From NCBI RefSeq assembly GCF_024707545.1, contig NZ_CP062229.1:6491501-6555500 (forward strand): DNA of 64,000 nt. Direction: 5' to 3'. This DNA is from Mesorhizobium onobrychidis (lineage in GTDB: Bacteria > Pseudomonadota > Alphaproteobacteria > Rhizobiales > Rhizobiaceae). The notes beneath the pieces were generated by a model. The model saw nothing but the letters and a program-made list of their open reading frames with translations. It did no database searches and was not told the DNA's origin. Position 1 is the first letter of the stretch; every line of letters begins with the position of its first letter. Position numbers and translations under genes: made by a program. Shown in pieces: positions 1 to 8,803 of the stretch.

Positions 1-1676
1 TTGCGTATCCGGCTGTCCTTGAGCGATGCCAACGTGGAAAAGCCGGTGCCGAAGTCATCGAGCGCGATGGAAATGCCGGCATGTGAAAGCCGTCCGAGCT
101 TTTCATCCAGTCTTTCCGGGTCCACTGGAGATTCTTCGGTAATCTCGATTTCGAACATCGTTGCAGGGAGGTCTTTTGCCGCCAGACCATTCAGAACCAT
201 GTCGTCGATATCGCCGGCTTCCAATTCGCGCGGTGAAACATTCATTGCCACACGAACATCTCGACGGTCAGCTTTCACCAGGCCGTCGATAAGAGCACAA
301 CAGTCGGAGAATACCCTTTGCGTTAACAGTTGAAGCATTCCGGTTTCGCGCGCGGCTGTCATGATTTCGGGTGGAGAGATGGAACCATGGATCGGATGGG
401 ACCATCTCAGCAAGGCTTCAAAACCGATCACGGCCTCGGTATCGAGTCTTACGATGGGCTGGAACCAAGGTGCCACCCTTCTCGCCTCTATCGCCGAATG
501 AAGGTCGCGTTCGATGGACTGGCGACGTTGCAATTCCCTGTCGAGTTCGGCATCGAACAGGCGAAATTCGTTCCTGCCACGACGCTTGGCCGTGTAAAGA
601 GCGACATCCGCCCGCAGCAACATTTCCGTCAGCCCCGGCCTTTCAGCCAAGTATATTCCGATCGATGCACCGATCCGGACGGACGCGACCTCACGATAGG
701 GGCTGGCGACTTTGGCTATGATGTTGGATGCGAGGGTACTGGGAGAAAGCGAACTCCTGAGTGAGGGAAAAAACAGCACAAACTCGTCGCCGCCGATACG
801 GGCGAGCGTTGAGCCTGCCGGCGCTTCCTGCTCTATGCGGCGGGCGATCATGGCGAGCAGTTCATCACCGGTCCTGTGACCGTAGGTATCGTTGATAGAT
901 TTGAAGCCGTCTAGATCAATCAGCATTGCAACGAACGGGCCGTCTGTATTCTCGAGCTGATTGATCGCGTGTTCGAGGCCCCGTCTGTTGAGAAGGGCCG
1001 TCAGGGGGTCCTCTCTGGAATTGCGCTCCATTTCCGCCGCAAGCCGCTCCGCCTCATGTCTCAGGCGGCTTGCTTCGCGGAAGCGGGTTTGCCCTACAAA
1101 CGAGCTTCGAACCAAGCCGCCCATGAAAAGCAGAACGGCAAAGGCCAGAACGTAATCTTCAAAGTTGCCTTTCGCCGACAAGCACCCCACCGTGATCAGG
1201 AGTGGCGGTGTGATGAAGTTGGTCGCTACTGCCGCGTATGAACTGCCGTATGTAACCGCACCAGCTGAAATGCCCGCCAAAATGATCAGATGCAGCGGCG
1301 CTTGAGGTGTCGTGTAGCCAACAGTAAGGACGGCAAGAAAGGACCAGGCAAACCCTGCCAGAAGAGCAAGGACGCCAAACCAGCGAAGCTGCTGCGAAAT
1401 CCCTGTTACCGTCTCCTTTAGCTGATAATGGGCGAGTGCAAGGCGGGCGGCATTTATCGCATTGACGACTAAGAACCAGATTGCGGCGGCAAAGCCGTTC
1501 CCGGAAAGGGCCTGCACGGTCAAAATCAGGCCGGATAGGACCATGCTTATCGGCATTGACACGAAGAGACCTGCCCTCAGATCACAAAGCTGATCCTGAA
1601 GGATTCTGGCCTCCAGCGCGTCTTCTTCTTTCAGGGTCGGGCGGGTCAGCTTGCATCTCCTGCTTGTACGCAGCAC
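1..1676 (-). CDS. GGDEF-EAL membrane protein (partial, runs off the left edge)
   Basis: This is a cyclic-di-GMP signalling protein whose 3' end lies outside the window. The reverse-strand frame is open from about 1676 to base 1. Roughly residues 25-190 form several hydrophobic membrane segments. A GGDEF domain follows, with an intact GGDEF motif near residue 295 (bases about 781-794), and then an EAL domain with the GFEALLRW motif near residue 420. Both catalytic signatures look intact, so it could make and break c-di-GMP. I see no RxxD inhibitory site ahead of GGDEF. The start is uncertain: GTG at 1676 is assumed, with TTG at 1688 as an alternative. It lies downstream of the ubiM-like gene on the same strand, about 220 bases apart, with a stem-loop between them. 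Confidence 0.85.
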   Translation of the reverse strand, partial: MLRTSRRCKLTRPTLKEEDALEARILQDQLCDLRAGLFVSMPISMVLSGLILTVQALSGNGFAAAIWFLVVNAINAARLALAHYQLKETVTGISQQLRWFGVLALLAGFAWSFLAVLTVGYTTPQAPLHLIILAGISAGAVTYGSSYAAVATNFITPPLLITVGCLSAKGNFEDYVLAFAVLLFMGGLVRSSFVGQTRFREASRLRHEAERLAAEMERNSREDPLTALLNRRGLEHAINQLENTDGPFVAMLIDLDGFKSINDTYGHRTGDELLAMIARRIEQEAPAGSTLARIGGDEFVLFFPSLRSSLSPSTLASNIIAKVASPYREVASVRIGASIGIYLAERPGLTEMLLRADVALYTAKRRGRNEFRLFDAELDRELQRRQSIERDLHSAIEARRVAPWFQPIVRLDTEAVIGFEALLRWSHPIHGSISPPEIMTAARETGMLQLLTQRVFSDCCALIDGLVKADRRDVRVAMNVSPRELEAGDIDDMVLNGLAAKDLPATMFEIEITEESPVDPERLDEKLGRLSHAGISIALDDFGTGFSTLASLKDSRIR

Positions 1677-1714
1677 ATGCCTATGCAAGCCTACTAAAGG
1701 AGGGGTTAACTACT

Positions 1715-1750
1715 CAGCGCGATATCAGCGTTTGGGCTGATAAAGCGCTG
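1715..1750. repeat. Imperfect inverted repeat (stem-loop) between ubiM-like and GGDEF-EAL genes
   Basis: Left arm CAGCGCGATATCAGC (1715-1729) pairs with right arm GCTGATAAAGCGCTG (1736-1750) at 13 of 15 positions around a 6-base loop. It sits 150 bases downstream of the ubiM-like stop and just upstream of the GGDEF-EAL start. It could be a transcription terminator for the upstream operon, although no clear T-run follows, or an operator for the GGDEF-EAL gene. Confidence 0.5.
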
Positions 1751-1899
1751 ACACAATGCCTCTTCGGGCGACATTTAGCGCCTGCCGCGGGAAGCTGTCG
1801 CCTCTGCGTGCAGGGGCAGCGACTACTCCGGGGAATGTAGCCACTCTGTCCCAAGCGCCCCCAATACACGAGCAAAAGTCCAAAGCTGCTGGTACGGTT

Positions 1900-3081
1900 T
1901 CATCGCCTAAGCATGGCCGAAATGCCGTGCCGCACAAAGGGAACATGTTGGGCGAACCGAAGCCCCACATGTCTTGCAAGCCGCGCCGCCGGGTGCTCGC
2001 TTGAGTAGAGTCCGACGAGAATGTTCGTGCTATGGAAGAGCGGCGCCGCTGACAGGCGCAGCCACCTTTCGTATCCGTGCAGCATGTCGGAATCGGCAAT
2101 CTCGCGACCGTCGCGACATGCTGTTAGGATTCCATTGGCGAGTTGCTTCTGGCTGCTGATACCGATGTTGAAACCATGCGCAGTCACTGGGTGCATGCCG
2201 ATAGCAGCGTCGCCAATGAGTGCGGCGCTCGGAGCTCGGAATTTGTGCGCCCAAGTCGTGACCAGCGGGTAGGTATAGCGCTTGCTTGCCAAGGTCATTT
2301 TTCCAAGGCGCCCTCGACACCGGTTCGTCAATTCCCTCAGAAACAAATCGTCGCGGAAGGCAAGCAGTCTCTCGGCGTCGTTTGAGCGGAGAGTGAGCAG
2401 CAGCGACGACACGCCCTCCGCCAGGGGCAACATCGCTATCGTTTGATGGTGATCGAACCATTCGATTGCCACCTGGTGGTGGGCGTGCTCATGCCGCACC
2501 CGGCATATTAGCATCGAGTAGCCAAGCCGATTGATATCGGCGCCTATGCCGAGCAGATCACGAGTGGCGGACAGACGTGAATCGGCGGCAACGACAAGCC
2601 TAGCGTTCAACTGCATGCCATCAGACAGCGTTACGACTGCTCCTGTCTGGCTGGTTGTTGCATCTACGACCGAGTGGCCGCACAGGAGCCGCGCGTGTTT
2701 CTGCAAGTGGATGATCTTGAACAGCGCGTCGCGGATCCGGCAATTTGGGACCAAAACTCCGAGGGGTTCTCCAGACCCGCTGGGAGGATCGAAGCGCAGA
2801 GCGAAAGGGCTCGAACCGTTTAGCACGCGCGCGCCGTGAAGCGGTGATTTGTCCGAAGCGGGGATGGCGTCCCAGGCGCCGAGCTCGCGAAGGATTCTGA
2901 TCGAGGCGTGGGTCAGCGCGATTTCGCGACCATCAAAAGGCGGATTGGCGAGACTATCGATTGAGTTCTGTTCGACAACTGCGACTTTGAGTTGGCTTTG
3001 AGCGAGTGATGCAGCGAAGGAAAGGCCGACCGGCCCGGCTCCGACGACAACAATATCGAATCTTTCATCAGGGCCGCCCAT
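1900..3081 (-). CDS. FAD-dependent hydroxylase, UbiH/UbiF/UbiM family
   Basis: A 393-residue flavoprotein monooxygenase of the family that hydroxylates the ubiquinone ring. The N-terminus has the FAD dinucleotide fold VGAGPVGLSF (residues about 11-20). The second FAD motif GDAAIGMHPVTAHGFN, typical of UbiH/UbiF/VisC enzymes, lies near residue 290. Length is normal for the family. The ATG overlaps the stop of the upstream globin-like gene (TGA/ATG at 3079-3083), so the two are translationally coupled. The small size and the rhizobial setting fit the UbiM branch, but that sub-assignment is inference; UbiH or another aromatic hydroxylase is possible. A role in quinone supply to the cbb3 chain encoded next door is plausible but unproven. 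Confidence 0.75.
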   Translation of the reverse strand: MGGPDERFDIVVVGAGPVGLSFAASLAQSQLKVAVVEQNSIDSLANPPFDGREIALTHASIRILRELGAWDAIPASDKSPLHGARVLNGSSPFALRFDPPSGSGEPLGVLVPNCRIRDALFKIIHLQKHARLLCGHSVVDATTSQTGAVVTLSDGMQLNARLVVAADSRLSATRDLLGIGADINRLGYSMLICRVRHEHAHHQVAIEWFDHHQTIAMLPLAEGVSSLLLTLRSNDAERLLAFRDDLFLRELTNRCRGRLGKMTLASKRYTYPLVTTWAHKFRAPSAALIGDAAIGMHPVTAHGFNIGISSQKQLANGILTACRDGREIADSDMLHGYERWLRLSAAPLFHSTNILVGLYSSEHPAARLARHVGLRFAQHVPFVRHGISAMLRR

Positions 3082-3476
3082 CAGCGTGACGCCGTCGCGG
3101 TGGCTATCCTCGTGAGACGCTGGTTGAGTTCAGCCTCCTGTTGTGCGCTGCGTTCCAATGCCCATCGCACAGCCTCAAGGCGCAGGGCGGGAGAATCCGC
3201 ATAAATCAGCAACGAAGCAGGCAATCGCCTCAAACGCGTACGCGGGTGATCGGACCAGCGCTCGCGTCCGCGCAGCCAAGCACATAGCCAGCCACCAAGC
3301 GAGATTGTCACGTGGGCGGTTTTTGACCGACGCAGCGCCCATACCTGCCTGTATGCAGGGTCGGCTCCAATCAGGTCGTGGAACTCGTCAACCAGAGCAC
3401 GGACCGGTGGACCACCCGCCAGACAAATGAAAATGTTATTTGAGGCTTCTGATGACTGCATGTTGTCGGCATTCAT
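3081..3476 (-). CDS. Truncated-haemoglobin (group II)-like protein without proximal His
   Basis: A 131-residue protein whose pattern follows group II truncated haemoglobins: AGGPPVRALVDEFHDLI at the A/B helices, SLGGWLCAWLRG at the E helix region, then a DHPRTRLRRLPASLL segment. In ordinary members the last segment reads HPxLRxRHLPF, where the His is the haem-binding F8 residue. Here that position is Arg (RRLP), so normal haem ligation looks impossible. The start ATG at 3476 leaves a 41-base gap after the GH127 gene; a second ATG lies at 3461. The stop overlaps the start of the ubiM-like gene, so the pair is coupled. Family membership is my pattern reading. It may be a non-haem sensor or adaptor, or a decaying globin. 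Confidence 0.55.
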   Translation of the reverse strand: MNADNMQSSEASNNIFICLAGGPPVRALVDEFHDLIGADPAYRQVWALRRSKTAHVTISLGGWLCAWLRGRERWSDHPRTRLRRLPASLLIYADSPALRLEAVRWALERSAQQEAELNQRLTRIATATASR

Positions 3477-3517
3477 TGGTTGAGAAGTGGCCTCTCCATA
3501 CGGCGACAGCGCTGAAT

Positions 3518-5419
3518 TCAGCTTTCCAGCAGCCACACTTGCATGGAGCCTTTCGCCCGATTGTCCCAGAGATAATATGGCAGAGCGGTTAGCCGACAGC
3601 CTGAAACGATCGGGGGCGCATTCCTGTACAGGCTGTCTCCCCACCCTTGGTCTTCGACACGCTCCGCGGAGGCAGTCAGTGTGACCACGCCGTCGAAGAG
3701 ATCGCCCCGTTCCACCGTTTCGATCCAGGCGTCTCGCGGCAGTTTGAGCTGCTGCACCGCCCCCCCGGGATTGTCGACCTCTTCAACGCAATAAACCAAC
3801 GGCCCGCGCTTGAGCGCCACCCGGCCGATGTCCTGCTTGACCAACGGATGAGCATAGATGCGCTCGGGAGACATCGGTAGCTCGAGGGCGATGATGTCTC
3901 CGGCATTCCATAGCCGCGAGATCGAAAGATAGCCATTTCTGGTGCATGCCGTCACGTCGACTGCACATCCCCCAACCGAGGCTTCGGCTTCATGAGCCCA
4001 ACCGGGAATGCGGAGGTTGATGGTGAACTCGGCCGGCGCGTGAGGGCTGACCTCGATCCTGATCGAGCCGAATAACGGATAGGCGCTGGTTTCCCGTAGG
4101 AACACATTGCCCGTAGCGAGCTGGATGTTCGTCGAAATGCCGCCGTAGAGATGGAACGCGATTGCGTTTTCACTGGCCGAGACGAAATAGCCTCCGACCG
4201 AAGCAATAAGACGAGACGTATTCATCGTGCAGCATGGGCACGGGTGCCAGGCCCATCTGCTGCGTCGCCCATCGCTCGCGAGCGGATTGGAGTAGAAATA
4301 GCGCTCGCCATCGCGCGAAAGGCCGGTCAGCGCTCCATTGAACAAGGCCTGTTCCAGAACGTCGGCGTATCGGCCGTCGAGTTCGAGATGCAGCATGCGA
4401 TGTGCCCAGAAGATCAGGCCAACCGACGCGCAGGTCTCCGCATACGCCGTATCGTTCGGCAGGTCGTGGTCCTCAGTAAAGCCCTCATTCGCTGCAGCCG
4501 GACCCAAGCCGGACGTGATGTAGATTTTCGAGGAGATGACGTCGGCCCAGAGCACCTCGCATGCTTTCTTGAGGCTGTCGTCATTCAGTTCCGCCGCGAG
4601 GTCGGCCATGGCAGAAAGCATGTACATCGCTCGGACCGCGTGTCCGACCACCTTGGTTTGCTCGCGCACCGGCCTGTGCGATTGGTTGTACTCATATCTT
4701 TTCGCCCAGAGATCCCTGAGGTTCTCCCCGCGCGCGACCGCTTCCTGATCGAAGTAGTGCGGCTGGCGCCCGCGCTCATTAATGAAATAGGCCGCGAGAT
4801 CGAGATGTATTCTCTCTCCCGTCAAGCGATAGAGCTTAACGAGAGCCAGCTCGATTTCCTGATGGCCGCAATAGCCGCGCTGCTGGCCGGAGTTCGGGCC
4901 GAAGGTCTTGCGCACATGGTCAACATAGCGCTCAAGGATGTCCAGGAGCCGGCGCCGGCCCGTCGCGAGGAAGTAGGCGATGCCGCCCTCGAGCAGATGT
5001 CCAAGATTGTAGAGTTCGTGATTGTCGCGCAGGTTGGTCCAGCGCTTGTCGGGCTCGCGCTGCAGGTACCAGCAGTTCAGATAACCGTCGGGGGCCTGCG
5101 CCTTTTCGAGATCATCGACGATCTTTTCGATCCGTGCCTCGATGTCGGGGTCACGCCTGTGTGACAGCGCGTAGGATGCTGCTTCTATCCACTTGCCGGC
5201 GTCGGAATCCCAGAACACCTGCCCGAAATCGTGCTGGTTGCCTGGGACGTTCAGTGGCAGCGACTGGTTCGGCAGTGTGAGGGATAGCAATACACCTTGC
5301 TTGCCAAGCTGGACGTGCTGGCTGGGGATGGTCCGTGTCAGCACCGTCTCCAGCCGCTCGCGCCAGAATTGCCCCTCCAGCGCGACATCAGCGAACCGAA
5401 CTGGCTTGAACTCGCTCAT
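3518..5419 (-). CDS. GH127-family glycosidase (beta-L-arabinofuranosidase-like, DUF1680)
   Basis: A 633-residue protein of the GH127 family, which removes non-reducing-end beta-L-arabinofuranose using a zinc-bound cysteine nucleophile. The sequence shows the metal/catalytic set: an AETCASVGLIFWAHRM segment (Glu and Cys ligands) near residue 330 and HPCPCCTMNTSR near residue 395, which carries the paired cysteines of the HypBA1-type active site. Length and the C-terminal beta-domain fit the family. No signal peptide is evident, so it is probably cytosolic and acts on imported oligosaccharides. It is followed on the same strand by the globin-like and ubiM-like genes (41-base gap). The link of a plant-cell-wall sugar enzyme to those two genes is unexplained. 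Confidence 0.85.
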   Translation of the reverse strand: MSEFKPVRFADVALEGQFWRERLETVLTRTIPSQHVQLGKQGVLLSLTLPNQSLPLNVPGNQHDFGQVFWDSDAGKWIEAASYALSHRRDPDIEARIEKIVDDLEKAQAPDGYLNCWYLQREPDKRWTNLRDNHELYNLGHLLEGGIAYFLATGRRRLLDILERYVDHVRKTFGPNSGQQRGYCGHQEIELALVKLYRLTGERIHLDLAAYFINERGRQPHYFDQEAVARGENLRDLWAKRYEYNQSHRPVREQTKVVGHAVRAMYMLSAMADLAAELNDDSLKKACEVLWADVISSKIYITSGLGPAAANEGFTEDHDLPNDTAYAETCASVGLIFWAHRMLHLELDGRYADVLEQALFNGALTGLSRDGERYFYSNPLASDGRRSRWAWHPCPCCTMNTSRLIASVGGYFVSASENAIAFHLYGGISTNIQLATGNVFLRETSAYPLFGSIRIEVSPHAPAEFTINLRIPGWAHEAEASVGGCAVDVTACTRNGYLSISRLWNAGDIIALELPMSPERIYAHPLVKQDIGRVALKRGPLVYCVEEVDNPGGAVQQLKLPRDAWIETVERGDLFDGVVTLTASAERVEDQGWGDSLYRNAPPIVSGCRLTALPYYLWDNRAKGSMQVWLLES

Positions 5420-5538
5420 TCGAACGCATCGGCTCCTGAAATGACGTGCACCGGCCCGCTCGCGGCTTCGACGGTGCCCGCGCCACCAGCGAACACGGCC
5501 AGCACCTGATGCCGCTCAGCTTCCGTCCGGCTAGGCAT
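5416..5538 (-). CDS. Small ORF (40 aa) coupled to the GH127 gene
   Basis: A 40-residue reverse-strand frame beginning at ATG 5538 after an AAGGGGAAA ribosome-binding-like stretch. It ends with a TGA that overlaps the GH127 start codon (ATGA arrangement). The product (MPSRTEAERHQ to the C-terminus GADAFE) resembles nothing I recognise. It could be a genuine leader peptide that couples translation to the glycosidase, or the degenerate tail of a lost transport gene. Confidence 0.3.
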   Translation of the reverse strand: MPSRTEAERHQVLAVFAGGAGTVEAASGPVHVISGADAFE

Positions 5539-5874
5539 GCGTTTCCCCTTGAAAGACTGGTCGATTGAAATCAGGCCGACGAGGAGTCAGCACTGATCTG
5601 GGTCAGCCAGACACGACAAACCCGCGCCGCGGGTACACGATCGACCGGTCGATCCGCTCCGTTGCACTTGGAACACGTACATCGCCAAGCGCTCGTCCGG
5701 CCGTGCGAGGTACTTCGTGGCATCAGCCGCTTGCATCGCGGAATAGGCGACGCGGTCTTCGAGCGACAGAGGCATTTCACAAATCCGGCTTGGGAGGCTA
5801 GCTGTGGAGCCTCAGCGACGAGGCCGACGGGCTGACGACCCACGCCCGCACAGTCGTCTGCACGGCGGCTTGAA
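5539..5874. other. Intergenic stretch between fixS and the GH127 unit
   Basis: About 335 bases with no gene I can support. A reverse-strand frame at 5587-5775 could encode 62 residues, but it has no recognisable motif. The stretch should hold the 3' end of the fixGHIS message and the promoter of the GH127 unit; I see no clear Fnr box or terminator. Confidence 0.4.
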
Positions 5875-6030
5875 TCAGCGTTCCGGCCTCTCCTCCCGGT
5901 CAATGAGGATACGCTCGGCGGCTCCATCGAGATCCTCGTATTGACCGCTCCTCAAGGCCCACAGGAAGCCGGACAGTCCCAACGCGCCGAGAAAAAGAGC
6001 GACAGGTATGAGATAGACAAGCGTCGTCAT
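5875..6030 (-). CDS. fixS: cbb3 oxidase maturation protein FixS/CcoS
   Basis: A 51-residue membrane peptide, MTTLVYLIPVALFLGALGL onward, with one N-terminal transmembrane helix. The GFLWALRSGQYEDLDGAAERIL stretch typical of CcoS follows the helix. CcoS proteins are needed to insert haem and copper cofactors into the catalytic subunit of cbb3 oxidase. Its ATG overlaps the fixI stop (ATGA, 6027-6030), so it is the last gene of the coupled fixGHIS series. Length and position match the family. Confidence 0.92.
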   Translation of the reverse strand: MTTLVYLIPVALFLGALGLSGFLWALRSGQYEDLDGAAERILIDREERPER

Positions 6031-8309
6031 GAGGATCGTGCCAATGCGCCGATACTGGAACGTTTGCCGTGCGTACGAACCGTCTCGGGTGGGCTCGCTG
6101 CAAAGCCTTGCAGCCTCAGCGCATTGCCAATGACAAGCAATGAAGAAGCCGACATCGCGATTGCCGCGATCAGCGGCGTGACGTGTCCCAGGATAGCGAT
6201 CGGCACGGCGATGGTGTTGTAGACGATTGCGATGGCGATGTTTTGCCGGATCAGCCGTCCGGCCTTTCGCGAGACGTCGAGGGCAAGGGGTACTACCGAA
6301 AGGCTTTCGCGCAGGAACACGAAATCCGCTGCTTTGCGGCCGACATCGGCCGCCGTCGCTGGAGCGATCGAGACGTGTGCCGCGCCCAGCGCAGGTGTGT
6401 CGTTGAGGCCATCGCCAACCATCAGCACCTTGTGGCCATCCTTCGCGAGCGTTTTGATACACTCGACCTTGCCCGACGGAAGCAGCGCCGGGACAAAGTG
6501 ATGGATGCCCAACGTCGCCGCGACCTCGCCACAGGCAGCTACAGTATCGCCAGACAGCATTTCCACGGAAACCCGCGCGTTGTTTAATTGCTCGATAGCC
6601 GCTCTGGCGTCTGCACGCAGCACGTCCTCGAAGATAAAGGCCGCCACGATGATCCCGTCTTTGGTCAGAACCGTTCCGCCGTATCTGCTTTCCTCGCCGG
6701 CTCGGGCCTTCCACCCGGCCCAGCCGCGTCGGCCAAGCCGCCAGGTGCTGCCAGCGGCGGTGGCTTCTATCCCGAAACCAGGGTGCTCGCTGACGGACTC
6801 GAGCTTCGGCTCACCGCCATAGCCGGCACAGCCGGCTATGGCCCTTGAGAACGGGTGGCGGGAATGCGCCGCCATGTCGGCAGCGATTGCCAGCATGGCC
6901 GGATCGATCGATGACGCGTTGACGAGCCGGGGCTGTTCGAGCGTAAGCGTTCCTGTCTTGTCGAACACCGCCGTGTCGATCGCCGCCAGGCGCTCCATGG
7001 CCGAACCATCCTTGACCATGACGCCGCGTTCGAACAGACGCCGCGCGGCGACCACCTGCACGATTGGCACGGCGAGACCGAGCGCACATGGGCAGGTGAT
7101 GATAAGAACGGCGATGGCGATCGTCATTGCCCGGTGCCAGTCGCCGGTGGCCACCATCCAGCCAAGGAACGTCACGAATGCGGTCAGATGGACCACTGGA
7201 GCATAGAGCGCTGAAACGCGATCGGCGATCCTGCGATAACGCGCGCGTCCGCCCTCGGCGGCTTCCATCAACCGGACCATTTCGGCCAGGAAAGAATCCT
7301 TCGCGGCGGCCGTCGCCTCGACGGTCAGCGGGCCTGTGAGATTGAGCGTGCCGGCCTGCACCGATTCCCCCGATGTCACGGTTCTGGGTGTGCTCTCGCC
7401 GGAAACCAGAGAACAGTCGAGATCGGAAGAGCCTCGAATGATCTTGCCGTCGACGGGGATCCTTTCGCCGGCGGTGATCAGCAGCTGCAAGCCAGGTTCG
7501 ATCTCCTCAACCGGCAGGTAATCGCGCGAACCGTCCTCGCGCAGCACCATGGCGCCCCGCGCCGCCAGCCGTGACAGGCCGTTGACGGCGGTCCGGGCAC
7601 GCTCGCGCATCACGTGATCCAGCGTGCGGCCGATCAACAGGAAGAACAGCAGCGACACCGACGCGTCGAAATAGGCGTGGTCGCCATGGTTGATGGTCTC
7701 GTAGAGGCTCATTGCGTAGGCGAGCGATACGCCAACCGCAATAGGCACGTCCATGTTCATGCGACCGTGACGCAACGCATTCCATGCCGAGCGGAAATAG
7801 ATTCCGCCGGCGAAGGCGAGCGCCGGGATGGCGATCAGCGCCGAGACCCAATGGAACAGGTCACGCGTCGCCCCTTCAGCGCCTGACCAGACCGAGACGG
7901 AAAGCAGCATGATATTGCCCGCAGCAAAGCCGGCGACCGCGACGGCCCGGATCAGCTCCGAAAGCGTTTTATCCTTCTCGCCAACCTGCGGGTCGAACAG
8001 ATGCGCCGCGTAGCCCAGCCGTCCAAGCGCGGCGGCGAATGGCGGAACCTCATTCCCACGCCACCGGATCGATACCCGTTTCGTCGACAGGTTGACCCGA
8101 ACGCCCTCGATGCGATCGAGCTTTCCGAGAGCCGTCTCGATCGCCTGGATGCAGGCCGCGCAGTGAACCGTCGGCACCGACAGATCGGTCTGGCTAAGGT
8201 CATCGCCAAGCGAGCGGCTTGCTAGCCTGATCTCGTGGCTAGCTGGCAAGCTGGATGTCGCCCCGTCCAGATTCAGCGCCATTTCAGCGCCCGGCGCACA
8301 GCAGCTCAT
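6027..8309 (-). CDS. fixI: Cu+-transporting P1B-type ATPase FixI/CcoI
   Basis: A 760-residue copper pump that delivers copper for cbb3 oxidase assembly. The N-terminal heavy-metal domain carries CAAC (VHCAACIQAIE, near residue 50). The membrane metal site CPC lies in TCPCALG near residue 408. The phosphorylation motif DKTGTLT and the ATP-domain signatures SRHPFSRA and GDGLNDTPALGAA are all present, so it appears catalytically complete. It is coupled by 4-base overlaps to fixH upstream and fixS downstream. A cysteine pair lies at the extreme N-terminus (MSCCAPG), as in other FixI proteins. Confidence 0.95.
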   Translation of the reverse strand: MSCCAPGAEMALNLDGATSSLPASHEIRLASRSLGDDLSQTDLSVPTVHCAACIQAIETALGKLDRIEGVRVNLSTKRVSIRWRGNEVPPFAAALGRLGYAAHLFDPQVGEKDKTLSELIRAVAVAGFAAGNIMLLSVSVWSGAEGATRDLFHWVSALIAIPALAFAGGIYFRSAWNALRHGRMNMDVPIAVGVSLAYAMSLYETINHGDHAYFDASVSLLFFLLIGRTLDHVMRERARTAVNGLSRLAARGAMVLREDGSRDYLPVEEIEPGLQLLITAGERIPVDGKIIRGSSDLDCSLVSGESTPRTVTSGESVQAGTLNLTGPLTVEATAAAKDSFLAEMVRLMEAAEGGRARYRRIADRVSALYAPVVHLTAFVTFLGWMVATGDWHRAMTIAIAVLIITCPCALGLAVPIVQVVAARRLFERGVMVKDGSAMERLAAIDTAVFDKTGTLTLEQPRLVNASSIDPAMLAIAADMAAHSRHPFSRAIAGCAGYGGEPKLESVSEHPGFGIEATAAGSTWRLGRRGWAGWKARAGEESRYGGTVLTKDGIIVAAFIFEDVLRADARAAIEQLNNARVSVEMLSGDTVAACGEVAATLGIHHFVPALLPSGKVECIKTLAKDGHKVLMVGDGLNDTPALGAAHVSIAPATAADVGRKAADFVFLRESLSVVPLALDVSRKAGRLIRQNIAIAIVYNTIAVPIAILGHVTPLIAAIAMSASSLLVIGNALRLQGFAASPPETVRTHGKRSSIGALARSS

Positions 8310-8803
8310 AGCAGTGCTCCCTGAGAAACCATGATCCGCCGGACGTCGCGATAGGGTTCCGTGAGCCCCGCATCGGCATCGACTTCTACGATCCAGACGC
8401 CGTCCCTTGGCGTATGCTGGGCGGCAAATTCCTGGCCCGAGGCGAGCGCGAGACTGACGGCTTTATCCTCGGCCTCGTAGGCGGGATGACGGAACAAGAC
8501 CCTGACGCCGTGCAACTCGAGCGGTTTGCCGGCGGCATCGCTGAGGCTGTAGCGGACCTCGCCCCATGCGATGGTCAGTTTTCCGGTCCAGCCGAGTGCG
8601 GCCTGCGCGCGCCCTTCCTCGGCCTTTCGGTTGAACTGCTGGCTCGCGACATAAGTGTTTTCGACGATAAGGCCGGTCCAGCTCGTTGTGGCGAGTGTCG
8701 CCAAGGTTAGGTTCACACCAACGATCACGCCGAAAAAGCTAAGAATGATAAGCAACATATGCCTGCCGGTGAATTCGTGGGGCCTTCGCGCATTGACGCT
8801 CAT
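8306..8803 (-). CDS. fixH: cbb3 oxidase assembly protein FixH/CcoH
   Basis: A 165-residue protein with one N-terminal membrane helix (HMLLIILSFFGVIVGVNLTLA, about residues 15-36) and a periplasmic domain. The segment TSWTGLIVENTYVASQQFN is characteristic of FixH. CcoH proteins stay with the cbb3 complex and are needed for its stability. It overlaps fixG and fixI by 4 bases each way, so the order G-H-I-S is canonical. Confidence 0.93.
   Translation of the reverse strand: MSVNARRPHEFTGRHMLLIILSFFGVIVGVNLTLATLATTSWTGLIVENTYVASQQFNRKAEEGRAQAALGWTGKLTIAWGEVRYSLSDAAGKPLELHGVRVLFRHPAYEAEDKAVSLALASGQEFAAQHTPRDGVWIVEVDADAGLTEPYRDVRRIMVSQGALL

Noticed and set aside
4151..5164. Forward open frame of 337 codons
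   Set aside because: It is the antisense shadow of the GH127 gene and has no family features.
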